Assembly: GCA_027858145.1 (NCBI GenBank)
Contig: JAQIDF010000250.1
Coordinates: 1-8,296 of the forward strand
Origin: Prolixibacteraceae bacterium
GTDB taxonomy: Bacteria; Bacteroidota; Bacteroidia; Bacteroidales; Prolixibacteraceae
Reading direction: 5' to 3'
Length of the DNA stretch: 8,296 nucleotides
Below, piece after piece: positions 7,876-8,296 of the stretch; position 1 is the first letter of the stretch, and the number at the start of each line of letters is the position of its first letter. The notes under the pieces are model-generated. The model was not told where the DNA came from, searched no databases, and was given only the letters and a program-made list of their open reading frames with translations. The translations under genes were made by a program, and so were the position numbers.

Positions 7876-8296
7876 GACACAACAACAGGAATATCAAAAC
7901 TGAAAGCACTTCCTTTTCCGGGGGTGCTTTTTATTTCTAAACGGGTTTCCAGTATTTTAAGAAAATCGTTGCATACTTTAAGGCCAAGACCAGTGCCTTT
8001 TTCTGATCTGGTGCCATGGGTGCTGTAAATGGTATGTTGATCTTTTATTTTTTCTATTTGTTCACTGGTTAATCCTACTCCCGAGTCTTCGATTGTTATT
8101 CTGGCATTGTTTTGGGACATGTGAACTGTAATGGCAATTTCACCACCTGGCTTAGTGAATTTAATAGCATTGATTATCAGGTTGCGAACAATAAAAAGCA
8201 ACATGTTTTTATCGGTCCTTATCGTTAAGTTTTCGGGAAAAGCCTTTGTGATTGAAATGTTTTTATTTTGAGCAATATCTTCCAAAGCTTGTATGT
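7872..8296 (-). CDS. Sensor histidine kinase, C-terminal ATPase domain (partial)
   Basis: The last 141 codons of a leftward gene are visible; the frame is open to the right edge, reading IQALEDIAQ, so the 5' part is outside the window. The fragment is a complete HATPase_c domain: an N box with Asn in NLIINAIKFT, the G1 box DSGVGLT, the G2 box GTGLGLKVC and a closing STPGKGSAFSFDIPV. It ends seven residues after the last ATPase strand, so no receiver or DNA-binding domain follows: it is an ordinary kinase, not a second HTCS. The input domain, phosphoacceptor histidine and partner regulator are not visible. A TTG at 8283-8285 could be read as a start but lies mid-domain and is not one. The gene converges on the GH43 gene, sharing 4 bases, and carries that operon's likely terminator in its coding strand complement. 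No functional link to arabinan use can be claimed. Confidence 0.93.
   Translation of the reverse strand, partial: IQALEDIAQNKNISITKAFPENLTIRTDKNMLLFIVRNLIINAIKFTKPGGEIAITVHMSQNNARITIEDSGVGLTSEQIEKIKDQHTIYSTHGTRSEKGTGLGLKVCNDFLKILETRLEIKSTPGKGSAFSFDIPVVVS
7902..7938 (+). terminator. Rho-independent-like terminator for the GH51-GH43 operon, inside the kinase gene
   Basis: AAAGCACTTCC at 7903-7913 pairs with GGGGGTGCTTT at 7920-7930 around a 6-base loop (TTTTCC), with two G-U wobbles, followed by TTTATTTCT. It lies 27 bases after the GH43 stop. The wobble pairs exist only in the plus-strand transcript; on the minus strand they become A-C mismatches and the T-tract is lost, so termination should act only on rightward transcription. 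The same bases code for the kinase's TPGKGSAFSF segment. Confidence 0.7.

Noticed and set aside
8283..8285. TTG as the start codon of a 137-residue kinase fragment
   Set aside because: The frame stays open upstream to the window edge and the TTG falls inside the conserved kinase core, so it is an internal leucine codon.

Overview
The window looks like part of a carbohydrate-utilisation locus from a member of the Bacteroidota, possibly a Bacteroidales/Marinilabiliales-type bacterium. The main reasons are a full-length hybrid two-component system (HTCS), AT-rich translation leaders without Shine-Dalgarno sequences, a Bacteroidota-type -7 element (TAnnTTTG), and signal peptides ending in Ala-Gln. 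The exact genus cannot be read from the sequence.

Layout from left to right. Bases 1-66 are probably the last 21 codons of a rightward gene that enters from the left edge. Bases 67-199 hold no gene and no convincing terminator. Bases 200-751 (minus strand) encode a small membrane protein resembling the DUF5683 group. Its start lies inside the end of the next gene, the HTCS sensor-regulator at 735-5096 (minus strand). A 180-base divergent regulatory region (5097-5276) separates the HTCS from a rightward two-gene operon: a GH51 alpha-L-arabinofuranosidase (5277-6884) and, one base later, a GH43 endo/exo-arabinanase (6886-7875). The end of the GH43 gene overlaps by 4 bases the end of a converging histidine kinase gene (minus strand, 7872 to beyond the right edge). 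A strong hairpin plus T-tract that would terminate the arabinan operon lies inside the 3' coding end of that kinase.

How the genes may work together (inference from family knowledge and gene order): the GH43 enzyme cuts alpha-1,5-linked arabinan into short oligosaccharides, and the GH51 enzyme removes terminal arabinofuranose units to give L-arabinose. The HTCS, with a periplasmic double propeller and a cytoplasmic AraC-type output domain, is placed to sense a breakdown product and activate the divergent operon. No SusC/SusD pair, sugar transporter or arabinose catabolic gene is in view, so this is either the edge of a larger utilisation locus or a small stand-alone enzyme and regulator cassette.

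No RNA genes, insertion sequences, CRISPR arrays or attachment sites were seen. The system is of a known type. The less ordinary points are the coding-embedded terminator, the overlapping HTCS and membrane-protein genes, and the absence of SusCD.
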